From contig ONEW01000020.1 of the NCBI GenBank assembly GCA_900316935.1, forward strand, positions 1-38,992: a stretch of DNA of 38,992 bases. Reading direction: 5' to 3'. The position numbers and the translations under genes are program-made. Below are positions 7,457 through 14,975 of this stretch, piece by piece. Positions within the stretch are counted from its first letter, which is position 1, and the number at the start of each line of letters is the position of its first letter. The stretch comes from an uncultured Selenomonadales bacterium (GTDB lineage: Bacteria; Bacillota; Negativicutes; Acidaminococcales; Acidaminococcaceae). The notes beneath the pieces were generated by a model. The model was given only the letters and a program-made list of their open reading frames with translations, was not told the origin of the DNA and searched no databases.

Positions 7457-7846
7457 TCACTTCTGTCCTTCCGTTTCCTTACGGTATTCATGCTGCTGAT
7501 GCCGTTTTTCGCGGGCTTCGCGGATGCGGCGCGACTTTTTGCTTTCCGCCCGTTTGAAGTCACCGGGATCCGGCGCATCGAAATAGGCGCCACTGTGGCC
7601 GAATCGGTAGTACAGGCAGTAGCCTGCAATCAGGAACAGCGGAACGGCCCCGACCAGATACCCCCAGCGGCCGGACAGGATGATGAGGAAGTCCATGGCC
7701 AGGACGCAGATGGGGATCAGGACGAAGTTGAAGATCCTGGCATTCGTTGTACCCCGGCCAAAGGCTTTGGACACCATCACCCACACGATGGTGCCGACGG
7801 CAAAGGATACGAATACCATGAACAACAAGTACAGAAATGCTTCCAA
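7457..7846 (-). CDS. Small membrane protein of unknown function with basic tail
   Basis: The 129-residue protein has three hydrophobic segments (about residues 3-25, 40-58 and 63-80: LLFMVFVSFAVGTIVWVMV, FNFVLIPICVLAMDFLIIL and GYLVGAVPLFLIAGYCLYY). A highly charged C-terminal tail follows, rich in Lys, Arg and Glu (KRAESKKSRRIREAREKR). I do not recognise the family. It sits between a DUF697-like gene and two Usp genes, 26 nt after the former, so it is most likely translated from the same message. A membrane anchor or partner for these cytoplasmic proteins is possible. Confidence 0.75.
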   Translation of the reverse strand: MEAFLYLLFMVFVSFAVGTIVWVMVSKAFGRGTTNARIFNFVLIPICVLAMDFLIILSGRWGYLVGAVPLFLIAGYCLYYRFGHSGAYFDAPDPGDFKRAESKKSRRIREAREKRHQQHEYRKETEGQK

Positions 7847-7872
7847 CTTAAACAGTCCTCCAAATCAGTTCG

Positions 7873-8358
7873 TCATACGTCGAATTTCTTTTTTTCGTCC
7901 CCCAGGGGCTCGTCCTTCTTCGGGTCCTCCTTGAAGAGGTTGATGTTTTCCCTGGCGTACTTGACGCCGTCCTGGTAGACTTTCTTAAAGGCGCTCAGGT
8001 CCTTCGGTTTCCCCGCTTTGATCCATTCCATGACGACGCGGCCCAGGCCGTAGGTCATGCCGACGGCCAGCGGAATCTGCAGCGGCGCAAAGGGAATCAG
8101 GGTAGCCAGTTTGCCGCCCACGAAGACCGTGCCCATGGAACCGAGCAGGCTCACGGCGGCCTTTTCCGTGATGTCCTGTTCATATACCTTGCCGATCTTC
8201 ATAATCATATAGACGTCGTTCGCCACGGTGGACAGGGTACCCAGACCGGGGATCACGACGATGGCGCCGGCGCGTGCTGCCGCCCATTTGCACAGGGACA
8301 GGGCCTCTTCTTCACGGACCCGGTCGTCAATGACGGTCACTTTCGTTTCTTCGTCCAT
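7873..8358 (-). CDS. DUF697-like protein
   Basis: The 161-residue protein has a charged N-terminus, then KWAAARAGAIVVIPGLGTLSTVANDVYMI, then two glycine-rich hydrophobic stretches (AAVSLLGSMGTVFVGGKLATLIPF and IPLAVGMTYGLGRVVMEWI), and a charged tail ending GDEKKKFDV. This pattern resembles the DUF697 domain (the C-terminal hydrophobic part of some Era-like GTPases and stand-alone proteins), but here there is no GTPase domain. It is probably membrane-associated. It is the second gene of the operon, 56 nt after the DUF190 gene. The assignment is by recalled pattern and moderate. Confidence 0.55.
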   Translation of the reverse strand: MDEETKVTVIDDRVREEEALSLCKWAAARAGAIVVIPGLGTLSTVANDVYMIMKIGKVYEQDITEKAAVSLLGSMGTVFVGGKLATLIPFAPLQIPLAVGMTYGLGRVVMEWIKAGKPKDLSAFKKVYQDGVKYARENINLFKEDPKKDEPLGDEKKKFDV

Positions 8359-8414
8359 GTCTTCTTCCTTCCTGGCCCCAGGGGCCTTGATCTGCTTTAC
8401 TTATATGCCGTTCC

Positions 8415-8825
8415 TCAGGCGTCCTCCGGCTTGTCCAGCAGCCGGACTTCGTCCTCGCGGTGCATGCGCACGGCATTTTCCTTAATATAGTTGGTATAGA
8501 GCGCGTGCTTCATTTCGATGACGGCCAGGAAATGCAGGTCGCCGTGTGCTTCCAGGAACGGAAAGATCCGCGACAGCTTTTCATAGGTATCGACGATTTC
8601 CACAATGACCGGCAGGTTGTAGGAGCCGCTGAACACGATGCTGCGCACCGTGTCGTCGAGACCGCGGATTTCCGTGCCATAGCCCTCTTCCGCCCTGATC
8701 AGGGTGCCACCGGCGATATCCTGCTCCCGCGCTTCCTCCAGGATGCAGCGGTAAAACGGCTTGTCCCCGCATACGACATCCTCCGCGGTAAAAATTTTCA
8801 AAGACCAGAGTTTGACAAATTTCAT
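8415..8825 (-). CDS. DUF190 (PII-like) protein
   Basis: The 136-residue protein carries the DUF190 pattern in residues 6-105: LKIFTAEDVVCGDKPFYRCI, a second helix start DIAGGTLIRAEEGYGT, then LPVIVEIVDTYEKLSRIFPFL. DUF190 proteins have a PII-like ferredoxin fold and are thought to bind small ligands; many lie beside fluoride exporters, but none is present here. The C-terminal 30 residues extend beyond the domain. It is the first gene of the DUF190-DUF697-membrane-Usp-Usp operon, with promoter -10 at 8968-8973 and a leader of about 135 nt. ATG 8825 has GAGGTGG upstream. Confidence 0.8.
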   Translation of the reverse strand: MKFVKLWSLKIFTAEDVVCGDKPFYRCILEEAREQDIAGGTLIRAEEGYGTEIRGLDDTVRSIVFSGSYNLPVIVEIVDTYEKLSRIFPFLEAHGDLHFLAVIEMKHALYTNYIKENAVRMHREDEVRLLDKPEDA

Positions 8826-8840
8826 ACTACCACCTCGTGC

Positions 8841-8939
8841 GACAGACAGCCGGCGTACCGGCCGAAGGAACGGAGCCTTCCCTGTCTTCTCCGAAGAACA
8901 CAGCCAAGGTTCCGCAGCGGGGCGGAAAGGTTGTCTGCC
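8841..8939 (-). ncRNA. Candidate structured leader RNA of the DUF190/Usp operon
   Basis: In the minus-strand transcript GGCAGACA (8932-8939) pairs with TGTCTGTC (8841-8848; 8 bp, one G-U) and encloses three hairpins: TTCCGC/GCGGAA (8910-8927), a longer stem CCTT...CTGT/ACAG...AAGG (8876-8909) and GCCGG/CCGGC with a four-base loop (8849-8862). The closing helix ends about five bases before the SD (8830-8836). It matches no riboswitch consensus I know (fluoride, guanidine, Mn, c-di-AMP considered). It is a hand-drawn fold without covariation support. Confidence 0.45.
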
Positions 8940-8967
8940 AAAGAGAAGGACATCTTATCCTAACCTT

Positions 8968-8973
8968 ATTATA
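8968..8973 (-). promoter_or_regulatory. -10 element of the DUF190/Usp operon
   Basis: A perfect TATAAT on the minus strand would start RNA at about 8961, giving a leader of about 135 nt. The -35 region is poor (TTCACT at 19 bases), which suggests an activator or another sigma factor. Confidence 0.6.
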
Positions 8974-9068
8974 TCATGGAAATGGGATCCTTAGTGAACG
9001 GGAGCGGAATTTTTTATGGCGGCGGATGCGGGGCCGCCGATTTCCGTCCTTCCCTCCTCCCGATATGG

Positions 9069-9074
9069 TATAAT
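9069..9074 (+). promoter_or_regulatory. -10 element of the HAD/pentapeptide operon
   Basis: TATAAT lies 44 bases before the HAD start; no convincing -35 is seen. Confidence 0.5.
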
Positions 9075-9117
9075 GGGTAGGAAAAACAGGAATCTGGATC
9101 AGTTTGGAGGTTTCAAC

Positions 9118-9834
9118 ATGTTATATCTGGCCTGGGATATCGACGGGACCCTGCTTTTGACGAACCGCGCCGGGTACGCGGCGCTCACCGATGCCATCCG
9201 CGACTACCTGCGCCTCAGGGAACCCTATCAGTTCAAGGGAACCCTGGCGGGCCGTACCGATTCGGGCATCATCAAGGAAATCATCACGGATGTGCGGGGA
9301 CGCTGCACGAGCGGCTGGGCGGCCGGCCTGATGCTGACGTACGAAATGCGGCTCAAGCAGCGGCTGCGGGAACACAAGGGCCATTTGATGGCCAATGTGG
9401 AACCGACCCTGCGTCATTGTAAGGAACACCATCCGGAAATCGGCCTGACCCTCATGACAGGCAACACGACGGAAGGGGCCCGGGACAAAGTGACGGAATA
9501 CGGCATCGCGCCGTACTTCGACTTCCGGCACGGCGGATACGGCGACCTGGCGGAAGACCGGGGCGACGTGGCCCGCATCCTGTACACGCGGCTCTACAAT
9601 GACGGTCTCATCCAGAGCCCGGACGAAATCATCCTCATCGGGGACACGCCGCGCGACGTCCAGTGCGCCGCGGCCATCGGATCCCGCTGCATCATCGTCC
9701 TCGACGGCAGCGAATTCAGGCGGGAGGATTTCACAGGCGCAACGGCCCCGTGGCGCTTGCTGGACAAGCTGCCGGACGATCCGGAATCCTTCTGCCGTCT
9801 CGTGACGGAACCAGTTCCTGCGAAAGGAAAGTAA
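9118..9834 (+). CDS. HAD-superfamily hydrolase
   Basis: The 238-residue cytoplasmic phosphatase-like protein has all HAD motifs: motif I DIDGTLL (residues 7-13) with the nucleophile and acid/base Asp, motif II in LMTGNT, and motif IV GDTPRDVQCA. Between motifs I and II a helical cap (about residues 17-95) gives a type-C1 arrangement, as in phosphoglycolate phosphatase relatives. The start at 9118 is supported by TTTGGAGG nine bases upstream. The stop is three bases before the start of the exported pentapeptide-repeat gene, so the two are translated together. Substrate is unknown. Confidence 0.88.
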   Translation: MLYLAWDIDGTLLLTNRAGYAALTDAIRDYLRLREPYQFKGTLAGRTDSGIIKEIITDVRGRCTSGWAAGLMLTYEMRLKQRLREHKGHLMANVEPTLRHCKEHHPEIGLTLMTGNTTEGARDKVTEYGIAPYFDFRHGGYGDLAEDRGDVARILYTRLYNDGLIQSPDEIILIGDTPRDVQCAAAIGSRCIIVLDGSEFRREDFTGATAPWRLLDKLPDDPESFCRLVTEPVPAKGK

Positions 9835-9837
9835 ATC

Positions 9838-10614
9838 ATGAAAACAACCAACTCCCTGTTACGGCGTACGGCAGCCCTGGCCCTGGCCGCCGTCCTGGCC
9901 CTGGGCAGCCAGGCCTTTGCCTACAACGGCGCCGCCCTGGACGCCGTCCTGGCCGGAGCGGACGCGCCGGACGCCGACCTGTCCGGCGCCGACCTGTCCG
10001 GTGCCGATCTGACGGGCCTTGACCTGAAACATGCCGACCTCAGCGGTGCCAGCCTGCTCGGCGCGCGGCTGGAAAAGGCCGACCTGACCGGTGCCGATCT
10101 GTCCGGGACGAACCTGAAACGGGCCGTCTTCGCCGAAGCCGTCCTGGACGGGGCGAAACTGGCCGGTGCCGACGGCCCCTATGCCTTTTTCGGAAAGGCT
10201 TCCTTAAACAAAGCCGACCTGTCCGGCGCCAACTTCTACCGCGCCGATTTCCGCGGTGCAAAGCTGCAGGGAGTCTGGGGACGCGGGGGCCGCTTCCAGG
10301 AGGCCTCCTTCGACCAGGCCGACCTGTCCGGAGGGACCTACTCGTTCGCCAACTTCTCCTATACCTGGATGTATCAGGCCGATTTGTCCGGCACCACCCT
10401 GGACAGCGTCAACCTGTACGCCACGGACGGCCGCCAGTTGAAGGCGCCCGGCGCGGATTTCACGAGCGCCACCCTGAGCAACGCGGACCTGACCGGTGCG
10501 GACCTGACCGGCGCCGTCATGCAGAACGCCGTCCTGACCCGCACCAACCTGAAGGGTGCCCGGCTGGAGGACGTGCAGTGGGGCACGGCCTTCCTGCGGG
10601 GAGCCCGGTTCTGA
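9838..10614 (+). CDS. Exported pentapeptide-repeat protein
   Basis: The 258-residue protein begins with a clear signal peptide (KTTNSLLRR, hydrophobic core AALALAAVLALGS, likely cut after QAFA at residue 28). Almost all the rest is pentapeptide repeats of the A(D/N)LSG type (ADLSGADLTG, and so on), expected to fold as a right-handed quadrilateral beta-helix. An irregular patch around residues 140-200 has aromatic-rich insertions (GVWGRGGRFQ, SYTWMYQ, NLYATDGR). It begins three bases after the HAD gene. Cytoplasmic relatives such as Qnr protect gyrase, but this copy is predicted to leave the cytoplasm, so that role is unlikely. Function unknown. Confidence 0.9.
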   Translation: MKTTNSLLRRTAALALAAVLALGSQAFAYNGAALDAVLAGADAPDADLSGADLSGADLTGLDLKHADLSGASLLGARLEKADLTGADLSGTNLKRAVFAEAVLDGAKLAGADGPYAFFGKASLNKADLSGANFYRADFRGAKLQGVWGRGGRFQEASFDQADLSGGTYSFANFSYTWMYQADLSGTTLDSVNLYATDGRQLKAPGADFTSATLSNADLTGADLTGAVMQNAVLTRTNLKGARLEDVQWGTAFLRGARF

Positions 10615-10672
10615 ACGTGTATTGAAGACGGACAACCTTCTGCATCTTATCAGGTATGGCATTGGATTTGTT

Positions 10673-10702
10673 ACACCTTGCCGAAACGGCAGGGTGTTTT
10701 TA
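10673..10702 (+). terminator. Terminator of the HAD/pentapeptide operon
   Basis: ACACC-TTGCCG, loop AAA, CGGCA-GGGTGT, followed by TTTTT. Confidence 0.8.
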
Positions 10703-10803
10703 TTAACTGAAATTTTCTGTTTTTTTAATGGTGTAAATGTGGTAAAATAAAGACATCATTGAAGGAGAGCAAACTTCCGCGAGAGGAGAGAAGGAGGAGT
10801 ATT

Positions 10804-11928
10804 TTGAGAATCAATAAAGAGAGAGTCTTAAACCAGTTCCAGGAACTGATCGGCATCCCCTGCCCGTCCACCCAGGAACGGCAGGTGGCCGACGTCCTGG
10901 TCAAGGAATTGCAGGAACTGGGCGGCACGGTCGTCGAAGACAAGGCTTCGGCAGAGAAACTGGGCGGCACGACGGGCAACCTGGTCGCGTCCTTCCCCGG
11001 CACCGTGAAAGATGGGCCGACCATCCTGCTGTCGGCCCATCTGGACTGCGTCAATCCCTGCACGGGCATCAAGGCGACCCTGAAGGACGGCGTGTTCCGT
11101 TCCGACGGCACCACGATCCTGGGCGGCGATGACAAGAGCGGCGTCGTCGCCATCATGGAAACCCTGCGCTGCCTGAAGGAGCAAAGCATTCCCCACGGCC
11201 CGCTGCAGGTCGTCTTCACGGTCTGCGAGGAACAGGGCGTCGCCGGTTCGCGCAACATGGACCCGGCCCTGCTGCACGCCGACTTCGGCTACTGCCTCGA
11301 TTCGAGCGGCCACCCCGGCAAGATCATCTTCGCCGCGCCCGGCCAGAACAAGATCTTCGCGAAGGTCCACGGCAAGACGGCCCACGGCGGCCTCGCGCCG
11401 GAAAAGGGCATCAACGCCATCAAGAAGGCTGCGGAAATCCTGATGGACGTACCGACGGCCCGCATTGACGAGGAAACGACCTGCAACATCGGCATCATCC
11501 ACGGCGGCACGGCCACCAACATCGTGCCCGACCTGGTGGAGATCGCCATGGACTGCCGCAGCCGCAACCTGCAGAAACTCGAGGCCCTGACGGAACGCAT
11601 CGTCAACGCCTACAAGGAAGGCGGCAGAAAGGCCGGCGTCCAGGTCGACGTGGAAGTACGTCCTTCCTATAAACCGTACGAACTGCCGAAAGACAGCAAG
11701 TGCATCATGCTGGCGGCCAAAGCGGCCGAAGAGCTGGGCCTGGCGGTCGACATCGCGGCGACCGGCGGCGGCAGCGACAGCAGCCACTTCAATGCGTACG
11801 GCGTGCCCTGCACCGTCCTGGGTACGGGCATGACGAACGTCCACACCGTGGAAGAGGTTCTATTGGAAAAAGACCTGTACGACATCTGCGAGTGGACCCT
11901 GGCCATCGTGGCCGGCAACGTGGAATAA
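10804..11928 (+). CDS. M20-family metallopeptidase, PepT-like
   Basis: The protein of about 374 residues belongs to the M20 di-zinc peptidases closest to tripeptidase T. Metal and catalytic positions are visible: H79 and D81 in SAHLDC, D109/D110 in LGGDDKSG, the E142/E143 pair in CEEQG, D166 in LDSSG, and a late His in NVHTVEE. The lid domain carries HGKTAHGG. The TTG start at 10804 is chosen because AAGGAGG ends seven bases before it; an upstream in-frame TTG (10759) has no such site and lies about at the transcription start implied by TAAAAT at 10743-10748. The DcuC-family carrier starts 30 nt downstream, suggesting coupled uptake and hydrolysis. Confidence 0.88.
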   Translation: MRINKERVLNQFQELIGIPCPSTQERQVADVLVKELQELGGTVVEDKASAEKLGGTTGNLVASFPGTVKDGPTILLSAHLDCVNPCTGIKATLKDGVFRSDGTTILGGDDKSGVVAIMETLRCLKEQSIPHGPLQVVFTVCEEQGVAGSRNMDPALLHADFGYCLDSSGHPGKIIFAAPGQNKIFAKVHGKTAHGGLAPEKGINAIKKAAEILMDVPTARIDEETTCNIGIIHGGTATNIVPDLVEIAMDCRSRNLQKLEALTERIVNAYKEGGRKAGVQVDVEVRPSYKPYELPKDSKCIMLAAKAAEELGLAVDIAATGGGSDSSHFNAYGVPCTVLGTGMTNVHTVEEVLLEKDLYDICEWTLAIVAGNVE

Positions 11929-11958
11929 ACGACAATCCAGCCTTCGGAGGAATAGCTT

Positions 11959-13335
11959 ATGGCTTTGACAATTGCCCTGGTCGTAACCTTATGGGTAGGT
12001 TACCTCATCTATAAAAAGTACAAACCCCAACCGGTCCTGGTCGTCGGCGGGTTCATCCTCATGTACATCGCCGTCATCATGGGCTACGGGAAAATCGTGG
12101 CGCCCAAAGCAAGTACGGGGGCCCTCCTCTTCGATACGTTCCAGTTCATGTCCATGACCCTGTCGAGCCGCGCGGCGAAACTGGGCCTGAACATCATGTG
12201 CGTCGGCGCCTTTGCCAAATACATGGACGCCATCGGCGCGTCCCGCGCCCTGGTCCGCATGACCATCAAACCGCTGCTGAAACTCAGATCGCCCTATCTG
12301 GTCCTGGCCCTGTCCTGGGTCCTGGGCCTCGTCATCGGTCTGTGCATCAACTCCGCTTCGGGCCTGGCCATGCTGCTCATGGTCACGGTCTTCCCCATCC
12401 TGGTCGGCCTGGGTGTCAGCCGTCTGGCCGCGACCGCGGCCGTCGCCTCGACCCTGTGCTTCGACTGGAGCCCCAGTGACACGGGCACCATCCTGTCGGC
12501 GGAAACGGCCGGCCTGGACCCCGTCATCTACTGGACGGATTACCAGGTCCCCATCGTCATCGTGGCATTCTTCGTCGTGTCCGCCCTGTTCTACTTCTCC
12601 CAGAAATACCTGGATAAGAAGGCCGGCCACGTGGTGAAACCTGTCGACGTGGACGCCCAGGAGGCCTCCGATGATCCGCGCGACCACGCGCCGGCCATCT
12701 ACGCCCTGCTCCCCGTCGTCCCCCTGGCGCTGATCCTCTGCTTCAGCCCCCTGTGGATCACGTGGATCAAGGTCAACATCATCAATGCCATGATGATCGG
12801 CCTGGCCATCGGTATGATTGCGGAATACATCCGTTCCCGCAACCTGAAGGAAGTCTTCGCCGGCGTACAGGCGTTCTTTGACGGCATGGGCCTGCAGATG
12901 GCCAACGTCGTCACCCTGATCGTAGCCGGCCAGGTCTTCGCCCAGGGCCTCATGAGCATGGGCGTCATCGACACCCTGATCAAGAGCAGCCAGGCGGCAG
13001 GCTTCAGCCCCATGCTGATGATGATCGTCATGGTCGCCATCATCGCCGTGTCTTCCGTCGTCATGGGTTCCGGCAATGCCCCGTTCTTCGCCTTCGCCGC
13101 GCTCACCCCGGCAGTGGCACAGGCCAGCGGCATCGCACCGGTGCTCTTCCTGCTGCCCATGCATTTCGCGGCCTCCATCGCCCGTACGTGCTCCCCGATT
13201 ACGGCCGTCATCGTCGTATCGAGCGGCATGGGCAACGTATCGCCCTTCGACCTGGTCAAGCGTACGTTCATCCCCATGTGCGGCGCCATGGCCGTCAACA
13301 TCGCCATGACCTTCTTCTATTACTACCGCGGCTGA
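11959..13335 (+). CDS. DcuC/YfcC-type anaerobic carrier
   Basis: The 458-residue integral membrane protein has about twelve membrane segments. The motif VMGSGNAPFFAFAALTPAVA and the following PMHFAASIARTCSPI and VSPFDLVKR match the anaerobic C4-dicarboxylate carrier DcuC and relatives (ion-transporter superfamily). By family it would exchange or export succinate or other dicarboxylates; the YfcC/ArcD-like branch carries amino acids or peptides. Because it follows a PepT-like peptidase by 30 nt, with GGAGGAA before ATG 11959, a substrate linked to peptide or acylated amino-acid breakdown is plausible. A perfect hairpin terminator closes the two-gene operon. Confidence 0.8.
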   Translation: MALTIALVVTLWVGYLIYKKYKPQPVLVVGGFILMYIAVIMGYGKIVAPKASTGALLFDTFQFMSMTLSSRAAKLGLNIMCVGAFAKYMDAIGASRALVRMTIKPLLKLRSPYLVLALSWVLGLVIGLCINSASGLAMLLMVTVFPILVGLGVSRLAATAAVASTLCFDWSPSDTGTILSAETAGLDPVIYWTDYQVPIVIVAFFVVSALFYFSQKYLDKKAGHVVKPVDVDAQEASDDPRDHAPAIYALLPVVPLALILCFSPLWITWIKVNIINAMMIGLAIGMIAEYIRSRNLKEVFAGVQAFFDGMGLQMANVVTLIVAGQVFAQGLMSMGVIDTLIKSSQAAGFSPMLMMIVMVAIIAVSSVVMGSGNAPFFAFAALTPAVAQASGIAPVLFLLPMHFAASIARTCSPITAVIVVSSGMGNVSPFDLVKRTFIPMCGAMAVNIAMTFFYYYRG

Positions 13336-13358
13336 CAGCCTGCGGCAGACAAAACACC

Positions 13359-13396
13359 TGCAAAAAAGGCGGTCCCGGGGGACCGCCTTTTTTGCA
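13359..13396. terminator. Perfect-palindrome terminator after the DcuC-type gene
   Basis: Eighteen bases on each side (TGCAAAAAAGGCGGTCCC and its complement) are separated by two G. A six-T run lies inside the 3' arm on both strands, so it works in either direction. Confidence 0.9.
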
Positions 13397-13403
13397 GCCT
13401 CCG

Positions 13404-13432
13404 TTCCAATTGTAAAATTTTTGTGATATAAT
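13404..13432 (+). promoter_or_regulatory. Promoter of the first AGCS symporter
   Basis: TATAAT at 13427-13432 has a weak -35 (TTCCAA, 13404-13409) 17 bases upstream. Confidence 0.55.
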
Positions 13433-13492
13433 GAGAAAAATTTGTGCCGGACCACGGGGTCCGCATACGTGATTCAATAGGAGGGGATTTCA

Positions 13493-14908
13493 GTGGAGGC
13501 AGTCGATGCTGTCATCAACACAATCAATGGGTTTCTATGGTCCAAATTCCTGATCGTCATCCTGTTAGGCCTGGGCCTGTATTTCACGTTCCGCACGGGC
13601 TTCGTGCAGATCCGCTGCCTGCGTGAGATGTGGCGCTGCCTGCTCGAAGGCGTCGGGGTCAAATCGGAGGGCAAGGAAATTTCATCCTTCCAGGCCTTCT
13701 GCATCAGCACGGCGTCCCGTGTCGGCGTCGGCAACATCGCCGGCGTGGCCATCGCCATCGTCCTCGGCGGGCCCGGTGCCATCTTCTGGATGTGGGTCGT
13801 CGCCATCATCGGCAGCGCCACGGGCTTCGTGGAAAGCACGCTGGCCCAGATCTACAAAGTTCCGAAAGGGGAAGGCGCCTTCCACGGCGGCCCCGCCTAC
13901 TATATTGAAAACGTCCTGCATATGCCGAATCTGGCGAAACTGTTCTCCATCCTGCTGATGGCCACTTTCTCCCTGGTCTACAACTCCCTGCAGGCCAACA
14001 CCATCACCCTGTCCCTGGAAGCCTCCCTCGGCTGGGACCGTGCCATCGTCGGCGCCGTCATCGCCATCCTGGTCGCCATCATCATCTGCGGCGGGGCCCA
14101 GGTCGTTGCCAAAGTCGCGGAAATGCTGGTACCCGTCATGGCCGGCATCTACCTGCTGATCACGGTCGTCGTCATCTTCATGAACCTGGACAAACTGCCG
14201 GCCGTCCTCGGCCTCATCGTTGCGAACGCCTTTGCACCGCAGGCCGCTGTAGCCGGCGGATTCGGCGCCTGCATCATGAACGGCATCAAGCGCGGCCTGT
14301 TCTCCAATGAAGCCGGCGAAGGTTCCGTCCCGAACGCCGCTGCCACCGCCAAAGTCAGCCATCCTGTCAAACAGGGCCTGACCCAGGCTTTCGGCGTCTA
14401 TGTGGACACGCTGGTCATCTGCTCCGCTTCGGCCTTCCTGGTCCTGCTGTCCGGCGTCTATGAAATCGGCGGCAAGGTCACGGGGATCGCCCTGGTACAG
14501 AAATGCCTGTCCAGCGAAGTCGGCGGCTGGGCCGTCTACTTCATCGCCCTCATGATCACCCTCTTCGCCTTCAGCTCCCTCGTAGGCAACTACTACTACG
14601 GCGAAATCAACATCAACGTCATCTCCGAAAAGAAGGCCGCCCTGTATATCCTGCGTGCCTGCACCGTCGGCATGGTCATGTTCGGGTCCGTCGCCTCCCT
14701 GCCGCTGGTCTGGGACATGGCCGACCTGTTCATGGCCTTCCTGGCCACGACGAACCTCTACGCCATCGCCCGCCTCTTCCCGCGTGCCAAAATCGCCCTG
14801 TCGGACTATTTGAGGCAGCGCCGCGAAGGCAGGGACCCCGTCTTCGACCCCCGCATCATGCCCGACCTGGACGGCATCCGCGCCTGGGGCATCGATAACG
14901 AAAAATGA
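13493..14908 (+). CDS. Alanine/glycine:cation symporter (AGCS family)
   Basis: The 471-residue inner-membrane carrier takes up alanine or glycine with Na+ (or H+). The family hallmarks are present: GLGLYFTFRTGFVQIR in the first helix region, STASRVGVGNIAGVA, GGPGAIFWMWV, and the signature SNEAGEGSVPNAAATAKVSHP. GTG 13493 follows GAGGGG. It has its own promoter and a strong terminator, so it is probably monocistronic. A second AGCS protein of a different subgroup (510 residues) lies convergently 2.2 kb away; the two differ in the signature (NEAGEGS against NEAGQGT), so they are not a recent duplication. Confidence 0.93.
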   Translation: MEAVDAVINTINGFLWSKFLIVILLGLGLYFTFRTGFVQIRCLREMWRCLLEGVGVKSEGKEISSFQAFCISTASRVGVGNIAGVAIAIVLGGPGAIFWMWVVAIIGSATGFVESTLAQIYKVPKGEGAFHGGPAYYIENVLHMPNLAKLFSILLMATFSLVYNSLQANTITLSLEASLGWDRAIVGAVIAILVAIIICGGAQVVAKVAEMLVPVMAGIYLLITVVVIFMNLDKLPAVLGLIVANAFAPQAAVAGGFGACIMNGIKRGLFSNEAGEGSVPNAAATAKVSHPVKQGLTQAFGVYVDTLVICSASAFLVLLSGVYEIGGKVTGIALVQKCLSSEVGGWAVYFIALMITLFAFSSLVGNYYYGEININVISEKKAALYILRACTVGMVMFGSVASLPLVWDMADLFMAFLATTNLYAIARLFPRAKIALSDYLRQRREGRDPVFDPRIMPDLDGIRAWGIDNEK

Positions 14909-14924
14909 TTTCCCGATGTAACAA

Positions 14925-14967
14925 AATGCCTGTCCCGGAAATGGCTCCGGGGCAGGCATTGTTTTTT
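14925..14967. terminator. Terminator between the AGCS gene and the YdcF-like gene
   Basis: AATGCCTG-T-CCCGG pairs with CCGGG-G-CAGGCATT, followed by GTTTTTT on the plus strand. The minus strand reads into TTTTG, so weak use by the convergent operon is possible. Confidence 0.85.
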
Positions 14968-14975
14968 GCTTGTTT

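Noticed and set aside
8826..8961. Fluoride riboswitch upstream of the DUF190 gene
   Set aside because: DUF190 genes often accompany fluoride exporters, but the compact fluoride aptamer (GGNGAUGGNGUUCGCC-type start) is absent and no CrcB gene is present.
9838..10614. Qnr-like gyrase protection by the pentapeptide protein
   Set aside because: A clear signal peptide predicts export from the cytoplasm, and the repeat pattern is A(D/N)LSG without the Qnr-type loops.
10759..10803. Upstream TTG start for the PepT-like gene
   Set aside because: It lies at about the predicted RNA start and has no SD, while TTG 10804 has AAGGAGG at good spacing and fits the family N-terminus.
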